Made by a program: the position numbers and the translations under genes
The notes under the pieces: generated by a model
The model's database searches: none
What the model saw: only the letters and a program-made list of their open reading frames with translations
Told to the model about the DNA's origin: nothing
Source: Citreicella sp. C3M06
GTDB taxonomy: Bacteria; Pseudomonadota; Alphaproteobacteria; Rhodobacterales; Rhodobacteraceae
Length of the DNA: 64,000 bases
NCBI RefSeq assembly: GCF_018860705.1
Contig: NZ_JAHKQA010000056.1
Location: 1 to 64,000 of the forward strand
Reading direction: 5' to 3'
Shown: one piece after another, positions 27,233 to 35,143 of the stretch
Numbering within the stretch: position 1 is the first letter of the stretch
How the letters are laid out: every line of letters begins with the position of its first letter

Positions 27233-27754
27233 TCATTCTCCCTGACTCTGGTCGACAAGATCGGTGACGATGCCGTGCGATCCGGTAAAGATCAGCCGGA
27301 TCAGGTGATCCCAGAAGGCGATGGCCAGCAGCACGCAGCCAATCGACATCGACAGTTGCGGAATCCATGTCGGGGTGGCGTCCAGCCCCTGCGACAGCTC
27401 GTTCCAGCGCCACGAGATATGGTTGCCGCGAATGGCATACCACGCGAACCACGTGGCGATGGCGGTGCCGATGCCAAAACAGAACACCTCGCCCCACCAG
27501 CGGTGCCGCCCAAGCGCGCTCAGCAGCAGCGAGACGCGGATATGCGCACCATGGTTCAGCGCATAGGCAAAGGCGAAAAACGATGCCGCCGCCATGCAGT
27601 ACCCGGCATAGTCGGTTGCGCCGGGAAAGACGTGGCCGGTCCAGCGCGCCAGCATTTGCAGCACGATGATCGCGAGGATCGCTATCAAAAAGAACGATGC
27701 GATGATTCCGCCGATCAGGTAGAGCGTGTCGAGCACGCGGCGAAGAGGTCTCAT
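27233..27754 (-). CDS. dctQ: TRAP transporter small permease DctQ
   Basis: A 173-residue four-helix small permease. Hydrophobic segments are at about 13-35, 50-68, 88-108 and 130-150, with the conserved loop HGAHIRVSLLL after the second helix, typical of DctQ. It associates with DctM and the periplasmic protein DctP. It lies between dctP and dctM. A hairpin in the about 100-base gap after dctP suggests less expression of the membrane subunits than of the binding protein. Confidence 0.92.
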   Translation of the reverse strand: MRPLRRVLDTLYLIGGIIASFFLIAILAIIVLQMLARWTGHVFPGATDYAGYCMAAASFFAFAYALNHGAHIRVSLLLSALGRHRWWGEVFCFGIGTAIATWFAWYAIRGNHISWRWNELSQGLDATPTWIPQLSMSIGCVLLAIAFWDHLIRLIFTGSHGIVTDLVDQSQGE

Positions 27755-27828
27755 GAGGTCTTTCCGGGTATGACAAGGCTTTCCGGCAGCGCAGAGGGTG
27801 TGCCGGGATCTGGCGGATCAAAGGGAAA

Positions 27829-27850
27829 GGGCGGGCCCGAAGACCCGCCC
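27829..27850 (-). terminator. Intercistronic hairpin between dctP and dctQ
   Basis: GGGCGGG and CCCGCCC form a perfect 7-bp stem with an 8-base loop just after the dctP stop, followed on the minus strand by a pyrimidine-rich CCCTTTCCCTTT stretch. The position fits a partial terminator or mRNA 3'-end stabiliser that raises binding-protein yield relative to the permeases. Confidence 0.5.
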
Positions 27851-27856
27851 GCCGAC

Positions 27857-28828
27857 TTATTCGCCCTTGTAGGCGTCGATGATCGCCTTGCCCTCATCGC
27901 CCGCTTTGGCGAGCCATTCCTCGGTCATCACCGCGCCCATTTCCTTGAGCTGGCCCATCAGGTGATCGGAGGCGCGCTCGACGGTCATGCCGTTTTTCTT
28001 CAGCTCGTTGAGGGTGAAGGCAGTATAGGCTTCGGATTTGGCAAGCCCGTCGGCGGCGGCGGTTGCCCCGCACTCGGTGATCACCGCCTGCGTCGCCTCG
28101 TCGAGATCGTTCCACGCATCGAGGTTCACGAAGATCGCGTTGCGCGGCAGCCACGCGTCGACCTCGTAGAAATGCGACAGGTGTTCCCAGACCTTGCGGT
28201 CATAGCCCGTCGCGCCGGACGAGATAAAGGATTCCGCCACGCCGGTCGCCAGCGCCTGGCTCAGCTCGGCCGCTTCGACCTGCACCGGCAGCGCGCCGGT
28301 CAGCTCGGCCATCTTGGCGGTGGCAGCGGAATAAGAGCGGAACTTGACGCCCTTCATGCCCTCGATGTCGGTCAGCTCCTTGTTCATGTACAGGCCCTGC
28401 GGCGGCCACGGAACCGAGTAGACATAATGCAGATTGTCTTCGGCCAGCGCGTCGGCGACATAGGGTTCGGCGATCGACCAAAGCATTTCGTGCTCGTCGA
28501 AGGAGGACACGAGGAAGGGGATCGAATCCACGCCATAGAGCGGGTTCTCGTTTTCATGCGCCGACATCAGGCGCTCGCCGATCATCGCCTGACCGGTCAT
28601 CACCGCGCGCTTGATCTCGGCGCCGCCAAACAGCGAACCCGAGGGATGGGTGACGATTTCCAGCGCGCCATCGGTGCCCGTGGTCACGCAGGAGGCGAAT
28701 TCCGTGCCGACTTCGGAATGGAAGTTGCTGGCGGCATAGGCCATCGGCATGTCCCATTTTTCGGCATGGGCAGCAGCCCCGATGCCGACAAGGGCGGTGG
28801 CGGTCAAAAGCGTGTTCATCAATTTCAT
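27857..28828 (-). CDS. dctP: TRAP transporter substrate-binding protein DctP
   Basis: A 323-residue periplasmic solute receptor with a Sec signal (residues 1-22, ending AHAEKWDMP). The family pattern is clear: GGAEIKRAVMTGQAMIGE, then MYMNKEL-like GLYMNKELTDIEGMKG and KFRSY, which includes the conserved Arg that binds the substrate carboxylate. The ligand is thus probably a carboxylate. Being directly downstream of a FAD-dependent amino-acid dehydrogenase gene, it may import an amino-acid-like acid oxidised by that enzyme. The ATG has AGGGAA upstream. Confidence 0.93.
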   Translation of the reverse strand: MKLMNTLLTATALVGIGAAAHAEKWDMPMAYAASNFHSEVGTEFASCVTTGTDGALEIVTHPSGSLFGGAEIKRAVMTGQAMIGERLMSAHENENPLYGVDSIPFLVSSFDEHEMLWSIAEPYVADALAEDNLHYVYSVPWPPQGLYMNKELTDIEGMKGVKFRSYSAATAKMAELTGALPVQVEAAELSQALATGVAESFISSGATGYDRKVWEHLSHFYEVDAWLPRNAIFVNLDAWNDLDEATQAVITECGATAAADGLAKSEAYTAFTLNELKKNGMTVERASDHLMGQLKEMGAVMTEEWLAKAGDEGKAIIDAYKGE

Positions 28829-28873
28829 ACTGTCGTTCCCTGTTGTACGTATTCTAACGTTTTTTATATTCGT

Positions 28874-30115
28874 TCAGTGAAACCGATCGGGGGCGTAGGG
28901 CGCAAGGCTGATGTTGGGGGTGTTGCCCGAGATCAGCTGAGAAAGCAGGCGTCCGGTCTTTGGGCCGCCCGTCAAACCGACATGGTCGTGGCCAAAGCCC
29001 ATATAGGCCCCCTTCACCACTGGCGATTCCCCGATCACCGGCAGGGAATCGGCCATCGACGGGCGATGCCCCATCCATTCCACCTCTTTCTTCCAGCTCA
29101 GCCCCGGAATCGCGGCGCGGATCTGTTTGCGCAGCAGATCGAAGGGCGCGCGCGAGGGCGGGGCGTCGAGCCCGCCGAACTCGACGATGCCGGCAAGGCG
29201 CAGGCGCCCCTCCATCGGGGTGGCGACGAACTTGCCGCTGGCGATCATCACCGGCGCGCGCGGCATCACCGAGGGCCCGTACAGTTCCAGATGATAGCCG
29301 CGTTCGGATTCCAGCGGCGGGTTCACACCCAGCTTTCGCGCCAGATCGGTCGACCAGACGCCGGTGGTCAGCACAGCTGCGTCGCAGGCGATGGTTTCGC
29401 CGCCGACGCGCAGGCCGCTCACAGCGCCGTTTGCACGCACAACATCCGTCACCTCGCCGAGGATCTGCCGCCCGCCCATCGCCACCACATGTTTCGCCAG
29501 AGCCTTGACGTATTGGCCGGGGTCGGAAATGCGCCCATGCCCGCCAAACACCGCCGCGCATCCCAGGTCGGGCGCGAAGATCGGATCGTAGTCCTTCCAC
29601 GCCGCCCCTTCCAGAACCTCCCAGCTGAAGCCGTTCTCGCGGCGCACGTCAAAGCCGAAGGCGCTGGCGTCGTAATGGGCGCGGTCGTTGTAGACATAGA
29701 TGTAATCCGCCGGGTGCAGCCAAGTCTCGGCCCCGGTGCCAGCCGACAGGGCAAGGTGGTCATTGTAGCTGTCGCCGATGATATTGGTCGCCGCCGCCGC
29801 CCGCCTGCGCACCGCCGGGGCATTGGCATGGCGCAAGTATTTCACCAGCCACGGGGCGAGCCTGGGCAGATAGCGCCATTTCAGGAACAGGGGCTGGTTC
29901 GGGTCCAGCAGCATCCGCGGCGCCTGTGACAGCAGCCCCGGCGCCGGCACGGGCACCACCGAACAGGATGCCAGCACGCCGCCATTGCCATGGCTGGTGC
30001 CCTCGCCGGGGCCGGCCCGGTCGATCAGGATCACCTTGTGCCCGTCGCGCTGCAGCCAGATCGCCGTCGAAACCCCGACGATGCCCGCGCCGATCACTGC
30101 CACTGTCTTTGTCAT
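28874..30115 (-). CDS. FAD-dependent D-amino-acid dehydrogenase-type oxidoreductase
   Basis: A 413-residue DadA-like flavoenzyme of the DAO superfamily. The FAD-binding site is VAVIGAGIVGVSTA at 5-18, with the acidic strand end ILIDRAGPGEGTSHGNGG. The C-terminal FAD segment is MGFGHDHVGLTGGPKTGRL. DadA enzymes oxidise D-amino acids to 2-oxoacids and pass electrons to the respiratory chain. The ATG at 30115 is chosen because the FAD motif starts right after it. It precedes dctP by 45 bases on the same strand, so it probably leads the TRAP operon. The substrate may be a D-amino acid, hydroxyproline epimer or similar; it cannot be resolved from sequence. Confidence 0.87.
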   Translation of the reverse strand: MTKTVAVIGAGIVGVSTAIWLQRDGHKVILIDRAGPGEGTSHGNGGVLASCSVVPVPAPGLLSQAPRMLLDPNQPLFLKWRYLPRLAPWLVKYLRHANAPAVRRRAAAATNIIGDSYNDHLALSAGTGAETWLHPADYIYVYNDRAHYDASAFGFDVRRENGFSWEVLEGAAWKDYDPIFAPDLGCAAVFGGHGRISDPGQYVKALAKHVVAMGGRQILGEVTDVVRANGAVSGLRVGGETIACDAAVLTTGVWSTDLARKLGVNPPLESERGYHLELYGPSVMPRAPVMIASGKFVATPMEGRLRLAGIVEFGGLDAPPSRAPFDLLRKQIRAAIPGLSWKKEVEWMGHRPSMADSLPVIGESPVVKGAYMGFGHDHVGLTGGPKTGRLLSQLISGNTPNISLAPYAPDRFH

Positions 30116-30135
30116 CGCCTCACCCCAGTCTTCGG

Positions 30136-30164
30136 GCTTGATCCGCCCTTTTGCCGGATCAAGC
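30136..30164. promoter_or_regulatory. Inverted repeat in the dadA-like/FAH divergent region
   Basis: GCTTGATCCG and CGGATCAAGC form a perfect 10-bp inverted repeat with a 9-base spacer. It sits 20 bases upstream of the dadA-like start, in a 169-base divergent promoter region. It could be an operator for a dimeric regulator or a hairpin in the 5' leader. Confidence 0.4.
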
Positions 30165-30186
30165 GCCCGTTGACCGGCGCTGTCAA

Positions 30187-30196
30187 TTGCATGCAA
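30187..30196. promoter_or_regulatory. Palindrome TTGCATGCAA, possible operator
   Basis: A perfect 10-base palindrome (preceded by CAA) lies between the divergent dadA-like and FAH genes. GntR- and LacI-type operators often have this form. No regulator gene is adjacent, so the assignment is tentative. Confidence 0.3.
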
Positions 30197-30284
30197 GCGG
30201 TGTCTGCGTGTCGGGGCTGGTCATGGCCCGGTTTGTCAGCATATGCAGGAGGCCTCAGGCAGTCTCGTCAAGAAAGGAGGCCAC

Positions 30285-30977
30285 ATGGCCTTTGTCATCC
30301 CCCCGATGGACCCCGCTTCGGTCGCCGTTTCTGGCGGCGCGCTGCGCCTTCCGGTGCGTCGGATCTTTTGCGTGGGGCGTAATTACGCCGACCACGCCCG
30401 CGAAATGGGCAATGATCCCGACCGCGAGCCGCCGTTCTTCTTCACCAAGCCGGCAGATGCCGTGGTGCCCGGGGTCGCGACCATTCCCTATCCGCCGCAA
30501 ACGGAGAACCTGCACTACGAGGCCGAACTGGTGGTGGTGATCGGCAAGGGCGGCGCGAATATTCCGGCGGATCAGGCCATGAGCCATGTCTGGGGCTTTG
30601 CCGTGGGCAACGATCTGACCCGGCGCGACATGCAAAGCGAGGCCAAGGCGATGCGGCGGCCGTGGGATCTGTCGAAAGGCTTCGATAATTCGGCAGTGAT
30701 CGGCCCGGTGCGCCCAGTGTCGGAAACCGGCCCGATGCGCCGGGGCGAAATCACCGCAAGGGTGAACGGCGAGCTGCGCCAGAAGGGCGATCTGTCCGAG
30801 ATGATCTGGCCGGTGGAAGACGTCATCGCCTTCCTGTCGCAAAGCGTGACGCTGGCGCCGGGCGATCTGGTGATGACCGGCACGCCTGCCGGGGTCGGCA
30901 GCTTTGGCAAGGGCGATGTCTGCACCGTGTTCATCGAGGGGCTGGGCGAGATCTCGACCACGATCGCGCCCGAGTGA
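30285..30977 (+). CDS. Fumarylacetoacetate hydrolase family protein
   Basis: A 230-residue FAH-fold enzyme of the short type. The metal ligands are visible as the ExE of HYEAELVVVIG and the Asp of GNDLTRRDMQ; CVGRNYADHAREMG and MTGTPAGVGSF are family landmarks. Members act as acylpyruvases, oxaloacetate decarboxylases, or isomerase/decarboxylases in aromatic catabolism. The ATG at 30285 has AAAGGAGG upstream. It is divergent from the dadA-TRAP operon and overlaps the CYTH gene by 4 bases (GTGA). The location suggests handling of a 2-oxoacid product, but this is inference. Confidence 0.9.
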   Translation: MAFVIPPMDPASVAVSGGALRLPVRRIFCVGRNYADHAREMGNDPDREPPFFFTKPADAVVPGVATIPYPPQTENLHYEAELVVVIGKGGANIPADQAMSHVWGFAVGNDLTRRDMQSEAKAMRRPWDLSKGFDNSAVIGPVRPVSETGPMRRGEITARVNGELRQKGDLSEMIWPVEDVIAFLSQSVTLAPGDLVMTGTPAGVGSFGKGDVCTVFIEGLGEISTTIAPE

Positions 30978-31447
30978 GCCAGCCTGCGGTCGAGATCGAA
31001 CGCAAGTTCCTCGTCGCCATGCTGCCGGATCTGACGGGCGTCCAGTCCGACCGGATCCGGCAGGGCTATCTCACCCAGCCGCAGGACAGCGTGCAGGTGC
31101 GGCTGCGCGCCAAGGGGGCGCGGCATTTCCTCACGGTCAAGGGGCCGGGGCTGATGGTGCGCTCCGAGCATGAGACCGAGATCCCCGAAGAGGCCTTTGC
31201 CGCGCTCTGGCCCGCGACCGAGGGGCGGCGGCTGTGCAAGACCCGCTGGACGGGGCATCTGCCCTGCGGCGCGCGCTATGAGCTGGATCTGTTCGACGAC
31301 CGGCCCTTGCGGCTGGTCGAGGTGGAATTCGACAGCGAGGCGGCGGCGCGCCGCTTTGCCCCGCCAGACTGGTTCGGGGCCGAGGTGACGGGCGATCCGG
31401 CCTATGCCAATTCGACGCTTGCGACCCGTGGCCCGGTTCCGGGCTAG
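30974..31447 (+). CDS. CYTH domain protein (triphosphate tunnel metalloenzyme-like)
   Basis: A 157-residue CYTH protein. The signature EIERKFL begins at residue 7, with further tunnel residues in RIRQGYLTQ, VRLRAKG and HFLTVKG, ELDLFDD and LVEVEFDSE. Family members hydrolyse inorganic triphosphate or bind nucleotide triphosphates, using the Glu- and Lys/Arg-lined barrel. Translation starts at a GTG inside the FAH stop (GTGA), so it is coupled. Its TAG stop is the complement of the RTX gene's TAG: both genes end in the same CTAG. Confidence 0.87.
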   Translation: MSQPAVEIERKFLVAMLPDLTGVQSDRIRQGYLTQPQDSVQVRLRAKGARHFLTVKGPGLMVRSEHETEIPEEAFAALWPATEGRRLCKTRWTGHLPCGARYELDLFDDRPLRLVEVEFDSEAAARRFAPPDWFGAEVTGDPAYANSTLATRGPVPG

Positions 31448-34400
31448 AGAAACAGCAGGTCGCTGCCAAGGATCTGATCGAAGGTGAGGCCCATCAACAG
31501 CACCGACCCGCTGCCCCAGTTCAGCCGCAGCCCGTCGTCGATGGCCTGAAAGGTCAGTCCGTCGAAGCTGTCAGGGTCGAAATCGAATTCCAGCTTGTCG
31601 GTTCCCGGCGTGAAATCGGTCAGCCGGTCGCGCCCCGAGTCCAGATCGAAGACAAACACATCCGCGCCGCCGCCGCCGGTCAGAAGATCTCCGCCCGCGC
31701 CGCCGATCAGGCGGTCCTGCCAGTCGCCGCCGAGCAAGACATCGTTGCCGCTGCCGCCCAGCAGAGTGTCCGCGCCCGCGCCGCCGGCAAGGGTATCGAC
31801 CCCGTCGCCACCCTCGATCAGATCGTCGCCGATGTTGCCCTGAAGGCGGTCGTTGCCGCCCCCCCCGAGCAGGGTGTCATTGCCCGCGCCGCCATAGACC
31901 TGATCGGCCCCGGCGCCGCCACCCTGCGCGTTGTCCTCGAACAGGTCGGCGCCGTTGCCCAGCAGCACGATATCCGGGCCGTTGCCGCCGCGCACCGTGT
32001 CGTTACCGGCCCCGGCGCGGATGGTGTCGCAATGACTGCCGCCTTCGATCACGTCGGCGCCATCGCCGCCGTCAAGCAGATCGGCGCCGCCTCCGCCCTG
32101 CAGCAGATCGTCGCCCGCCTCGCCCGCCAGCGTGTCGCCATAGGTGCCGCCGTGCAGGATGTCGTTGCCAGCGCCTCCGGTCAGGCTGTCGGAATGCGCC
32201 CCCCCCTCAAGCACATCGTTGCCGTCCTGCCCAAGCAGGGTGTCGGCCCCAAGCCCGCCGCGCAGGGTATCGTTGCCGATGCCACCATCCAGCCGGTCAT
32301 CGCCCGCCGCCCCTTCGAGGAGATCGTCGCCGCCGCTGCCGAAGCCGCTGTCATTGCCCTCGCCGCCCAGTAGCCTGTCATCGCCAGCGCCGCCGATTTG
32401 CCGGTCATGCCCGGCGCCCGCGTACAGCAGATCGTCGCCAGCGCCGCCAAGCAGGGTGTCGTTGCCATTGCCGCCGATCAGCGTATCGGCCCCGTCGCCG
32501 CCATCCAGATAATCCAGCCCGCCGCCGCCATCGAGCCGGTCGTTCCATCCCTCGCCCAGCAACGTATCGTCGCCGTTGTCGCCGACCAGCGTGTCGGCCC
32601 CAAGCCCGCCCGAAAGCCAATCGTTCCCGTCCCAGCCATAAAGCCGGTCGTCGCCCTGCCAGCCATCGAGGCGATCATCGTCGATGCCCCCCTGCAGGGT
32701 GTCGTCGCCGTTGCCGCCCAGCAGGGTGTCGTCGCCCGCGCCGCCTTGCAACAGATCGTCGCCAGCCTGACCTTCAAGCCGGTCGTCGCCCAGCCCGCCG
32801 CTCAGCGCGTCATTGCCATCGGCGCCGAACAGCGTGTCGATCCCGGCCCCGGCGTCAAGCGTATCGTCCCCGGCGCGGCCCTCCAGCAGGTTGTTGCCGG
32901 AATTTCCGTAAATCCTGTTGTTCAGGCTGTTGCCCGCCGCAAACACATCTTCGCTGCCGGTCAGGGTCAGCGCGACGCTGGTTTCATTCCAGTCGGCAAG
33001 ATCAAAGGTCCAGCCCCGGCTGACCGACCAAGGCAGGGTGACCGGTTCGGTCATCCGGCTTGCAACGCTTTCTTCGATGCCGTCGCGGTCGACATAGCTG
33101 TAGATGACGCTGATCCGCTGGTTCAGGCTTGACGTGCCAAGCCGGTAGGTCAGGCCGGTCGCCCCGGCGACGGGCTGGCCGTCGATGCACCATTGCACCG
33201 ACCCGGCCACGATGCCCTCGGCGTCGCTGATCCCGCTCAGGTCGACGCTCAGCAGCGCGCCTTCGACGCGGTTGCCGGTGATCACCGGTTGGCCAACTGG
33301 GCGCGCATTGTCGAAGATGGTCACCGGCACGCGCGCAAAGCTGGTCGCATCGGCAAAGGTGATGCCGGTTAAGGTGATCTCGACCCACGCGGTCTCGTCG
33401 GGTTCAAGTGCAAGGTCCGGCAGCGCCGCGATGTCGATGTCGTGTGATTGCTGTGTCAGCCCGCTGGCCGGGGCAATGGCGCCGCTGCCGGAGGCCGCGA
33501 TGAAATCGCCGGTCGAGGCGCTGCCGGTGACCAGTTGCCAGTTCCAGCTGAAGGGCGCCTCCGAGATCTGTCGAAAGCTCAGGGTCATGCTGTCGGATTG
33601 CCCTTCGACCATCCGCAGCCCGTTGTCGCTTAGCGTGGCATAGGGATCGCTCGGGCGCAGGGTGCCGCCGGTGACGGCGATCTCGGTATTGATCCCCAAT
33701 GCGGCGAGCGCGTCGCGATCGTAGCTCTGGGTGTTGCCGGCCAGATCGCTCACCCGCACCTGCGCGATGCGATAGGTGCCGGGGGCGTTCTGGGTCGATA
33801 GCGTGAAGGTCTGGCCGCTGGCATTGTCATCCCAGCTGTCGGTCACCCCGTAAAGCCCGAGCAAGGCGTGGCGCGCCACCCCGGTATCCTCGCCGCCGAT
33901 TTCATAGCTCAGCGGGGTTTCAAGCACCACGCTGACCCCCGCCACGCCAGAGGCATTGTCGCTGGCACGGGCCCCGATCCACAGGTTGGCCGCGCCGTCG
34001 GTCAGATCGATGCTGGCGGGAACGTTCAGCGCCAGCAGGTCCGGCGCGGTGGTGTCGGGGGGCTCTGCAACCACGGTGAAGCCGGTGGCAAAGCCCAGCG
34101 TCGCCAGCTCGTCCGGGGTATAGGTCCGACTGTTGCCCGCCGCGTCGCGCACATCGATCCGGGTGATGTCATAGCGGCCGGGGGTGTTCAGCTCTGACAG
34201 CGAAAGCACCTCGCCCGAGGCCCCGTCGGCCCAGCTGTCGGTGTCCCCGGCGAGCACGGCGATGCTGAAACTGTCGGGCTCTGCGCCATAGAGCAGGCTG
34301 CGCGAGAAGGACACCATCACCTGTTCCACCCCGGAGCCGCTGTCGGAGGCGGTGGCTGACAGGGTCAGCGGCGCCGCCCCTGACGAGACGTCGACGCGGC

Positions 34401-34836
34401 TGGTCAGGCTGAAGCCGGTCAGGGTCGGTGCGGTGGTGTCGGCGACGGTGCCCGACACCACGAGCGAGGTGTTGATCCCCATCGCGGCCAGCGTTTGGGT
34501 GTCGTAAACTGCGCTGTTGCCCGCAAGATCCTGCACGGTGACGCGCTGCACCTCGTAGACGCCGGGGGTGTTGGTCGGATCGATGCCAAAGCTCTCGGTG
34601 GCGCTGCCGTCGGACCAGCTGTCGCTGCTGCCGAACAGCCCGATCAGGCTGTAGCTGTCGTACCAGCCGGGAAGGCTGGCAAAGCTGTAGGACAGCAAGG
34701 CATCGAAGGTCACCACAACCTGCGCGATGCCCGACGCATCATCGCTGGCGCTGGCCGACAGGATCAGCTGATCGCCGCTTTCGACGCGCTGTGGCAGGGT
34801 GAAGGCGGTCAGTTCGGGCGCGATGTAGTCAGGCAT
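31444..34836 (-). CDS. Large RTX calcium-binding protein with repeated Ig-like domains
   Basis: A 1130-residue protein, probably exported by a type I system. Residues about 7-394 hold three tandem repeats of 128-130 residues, each with SA(S/T)ASD, (D/T)DSW, NTPGxY, and V(Q/R)DxAGN. A Calx-beta-like segment follows at about 395-505 and another Ig-like segment at about 506-600. From about 645 to 1060 come many GGxGxDxLxGG nonapeptide RTX repeats that bind calcium. The C-terminus (DVFVFDLDSGRDRLTDFTPGTD...DLLFL) resembles serralysin-type secretion signals. No N-terminal signal peptide is visible. I chose the ATG at 34836; a GTG at 34878 would add 14 residues. No secretion genes are nearby. Adhesin or surface-layer roles are possible. 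Confidence 0.9.
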   Translation of the reverse strand: MPDYIAPELTAFTLPQRVESGDQLILSASASDDASGIAQVVVTFDALLSYSFASLPGWYDSYSLIGLFGSSDSWSDGSATESFGIDPTNTPGVYEVQRVTVQDLAGNSAVYDTQTLAAMGINTSLVVSGTVADTTAPTLTGFSLTSRVDVSSGAAPLTLSATASDSGSGVEQVMVSFSRSLLYGAEPDSFSIAVLAGDTDSWADGASGEVLSLSELNTPGRYDITRIDVRDAAGNSRTYTPDELATLGFATGFTVVAEPPDTTAPDLLALNVPASIDLTDGAANLWIGARASDNASGVAGVSVVLETPLSYEIGGEDTGVARHALLGLYGVTDSWDDNASGQTFTLSTQNAPGTYRIAQVRVSDLAGNTQSYDRDALAALGINTEIAVTGGTLRPSDPYATLSDNGLRMVEGQSDSMTLSFRQISEAPFSWNWQLVTGSASTGDFIAASGSGAIAPASGLTQQSHDIDIAALPDLALEPDETAWVEITLTGITFADATSFARVPVTIFDNARPVGQPVITGNRVEGALLSVDLSGISDAEGIVAGSVQWCIDGQPVAGATGLTYRLGTSSLNQRISVIYSYVDRDGIEESVASRMTEPVTLPWSVSRGWTFDLADWNETSVALTLTGSEDVFAAGNSLNNRIYGNSGNNLLEGRAGDDTLDAGAGIDTLFGADGNDALSGGLGDDRLEGQAGDDLLQGGAGDDTLLGGNGDDTLQGGIDDDRLDGWQGDDRLYGWDGNDWLSGGLGADTLVGDNGDDTLLGEGWNDRLDGGGGLDYLDGGDGADTLIGGNGNDTLLGGAGDDLLYAGAGHDRQIGGAGDDRLLGGEGNDSGFGSGGDDLLEGAAGDDRLDGGIGNDTLRGGLGADTLLGQDGNDVLEGGAHSDSLTGGAGNDILHGGTYGDTLAGEAGDDLLQGGGGADLLDGGDGADVIEGGSHCDTIRAGAGNDTVRGGNGPDIVLLGNGADLFEDNAQGGGAGADQVYGGAGNDTLLGGGGNDRLQGNIGDDLIEGGDGVDTLAGGAGADTLLGGSGNDVLLGGDWQDRLIGGAGGDLLTGGGGADVFVFDLDSGRDRLTDFTPGTDKLEFDFDPDSFDGLTFQAIDDGLRLNWGSGSVLLMGLTFDQILGSDLLFL
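31660..32910 (-). repeat. RTX nonapeptide repeat tract
   Basis: The DNA repeats at 27-base periodicity, coding for GGxGxDxLx units. More than 30 units are present with some spacing irregularities. The periodicity comes from the protein and is not a CRISPR or satellite. Confidence 0.9.
33655..34818 (-). repeat. Three tandem repeats coding for Ig-like domains
   Basis: Units of 384-390 bp at about 34818-34429, 34428-34045 and 34044-33655. They encode domains sharing xDSWxD and AGNxxxY cores. Sequence divergence between units is high outside the cores, so this is an old duplication. Confidence 0.7.
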
Positions 34837-35143
34837 TGACCCTTCGGCTGGCTGGGACGTGAAGGGCCGCACTGGCACGCCGCGCCATCCCCGGACAAAA
34901 CGCCGAGGGCGGGCAGACCGCTGGGCAAAGAGCTCCTTCTGGATATCAGGACCTTAGCCGCCGGGGGGTTCTGGCCCGGTTAAGGATTCCCCGAAAATTG
35001 TCCGGGAAATCGAATTTTCCGCTCGCATTCCGAGCACAGTCTCCGGCTTGTCCGCGCCCTGCCAGAGCGGCGCTTGACAGCCCGCGCGCAGGCTTTGCAT
35101 GGTCCGGCACGGGTGGCCGGATTCACCCGGTCAGGAGCTTGCG
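34837..35143. other. Divergent intergenic region between RTX and FAD oxidoreductase genes
   Basis: A 307-base region carrying both promoters. A TTGACA hexamer at 35074-35079 faces the oxidoreductase gene, but the -10 region 17-18 bases later is poor. An AT-richer patch at 34985-35025 contains GAAAATT and AATTTTC arms that could be an operator upstream of the RTX gene. No gene is seen. Confidence 0.4.

Noticed and set aside
27275-29929. An 884-codon plus-strand open frame
   Set aside because: It lies opposite dctQ, dctP and the FAD dehydrogenase, all with clear family motifs, and its product is low-complexity without any domain.
31660-32910. Regular short DNA repeats that could suggest a CRISPR or satellite
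   Set aside because: The 27-base period codes for RTX nonapeptides in a long open frame, with no unique spacers and no cas genes.
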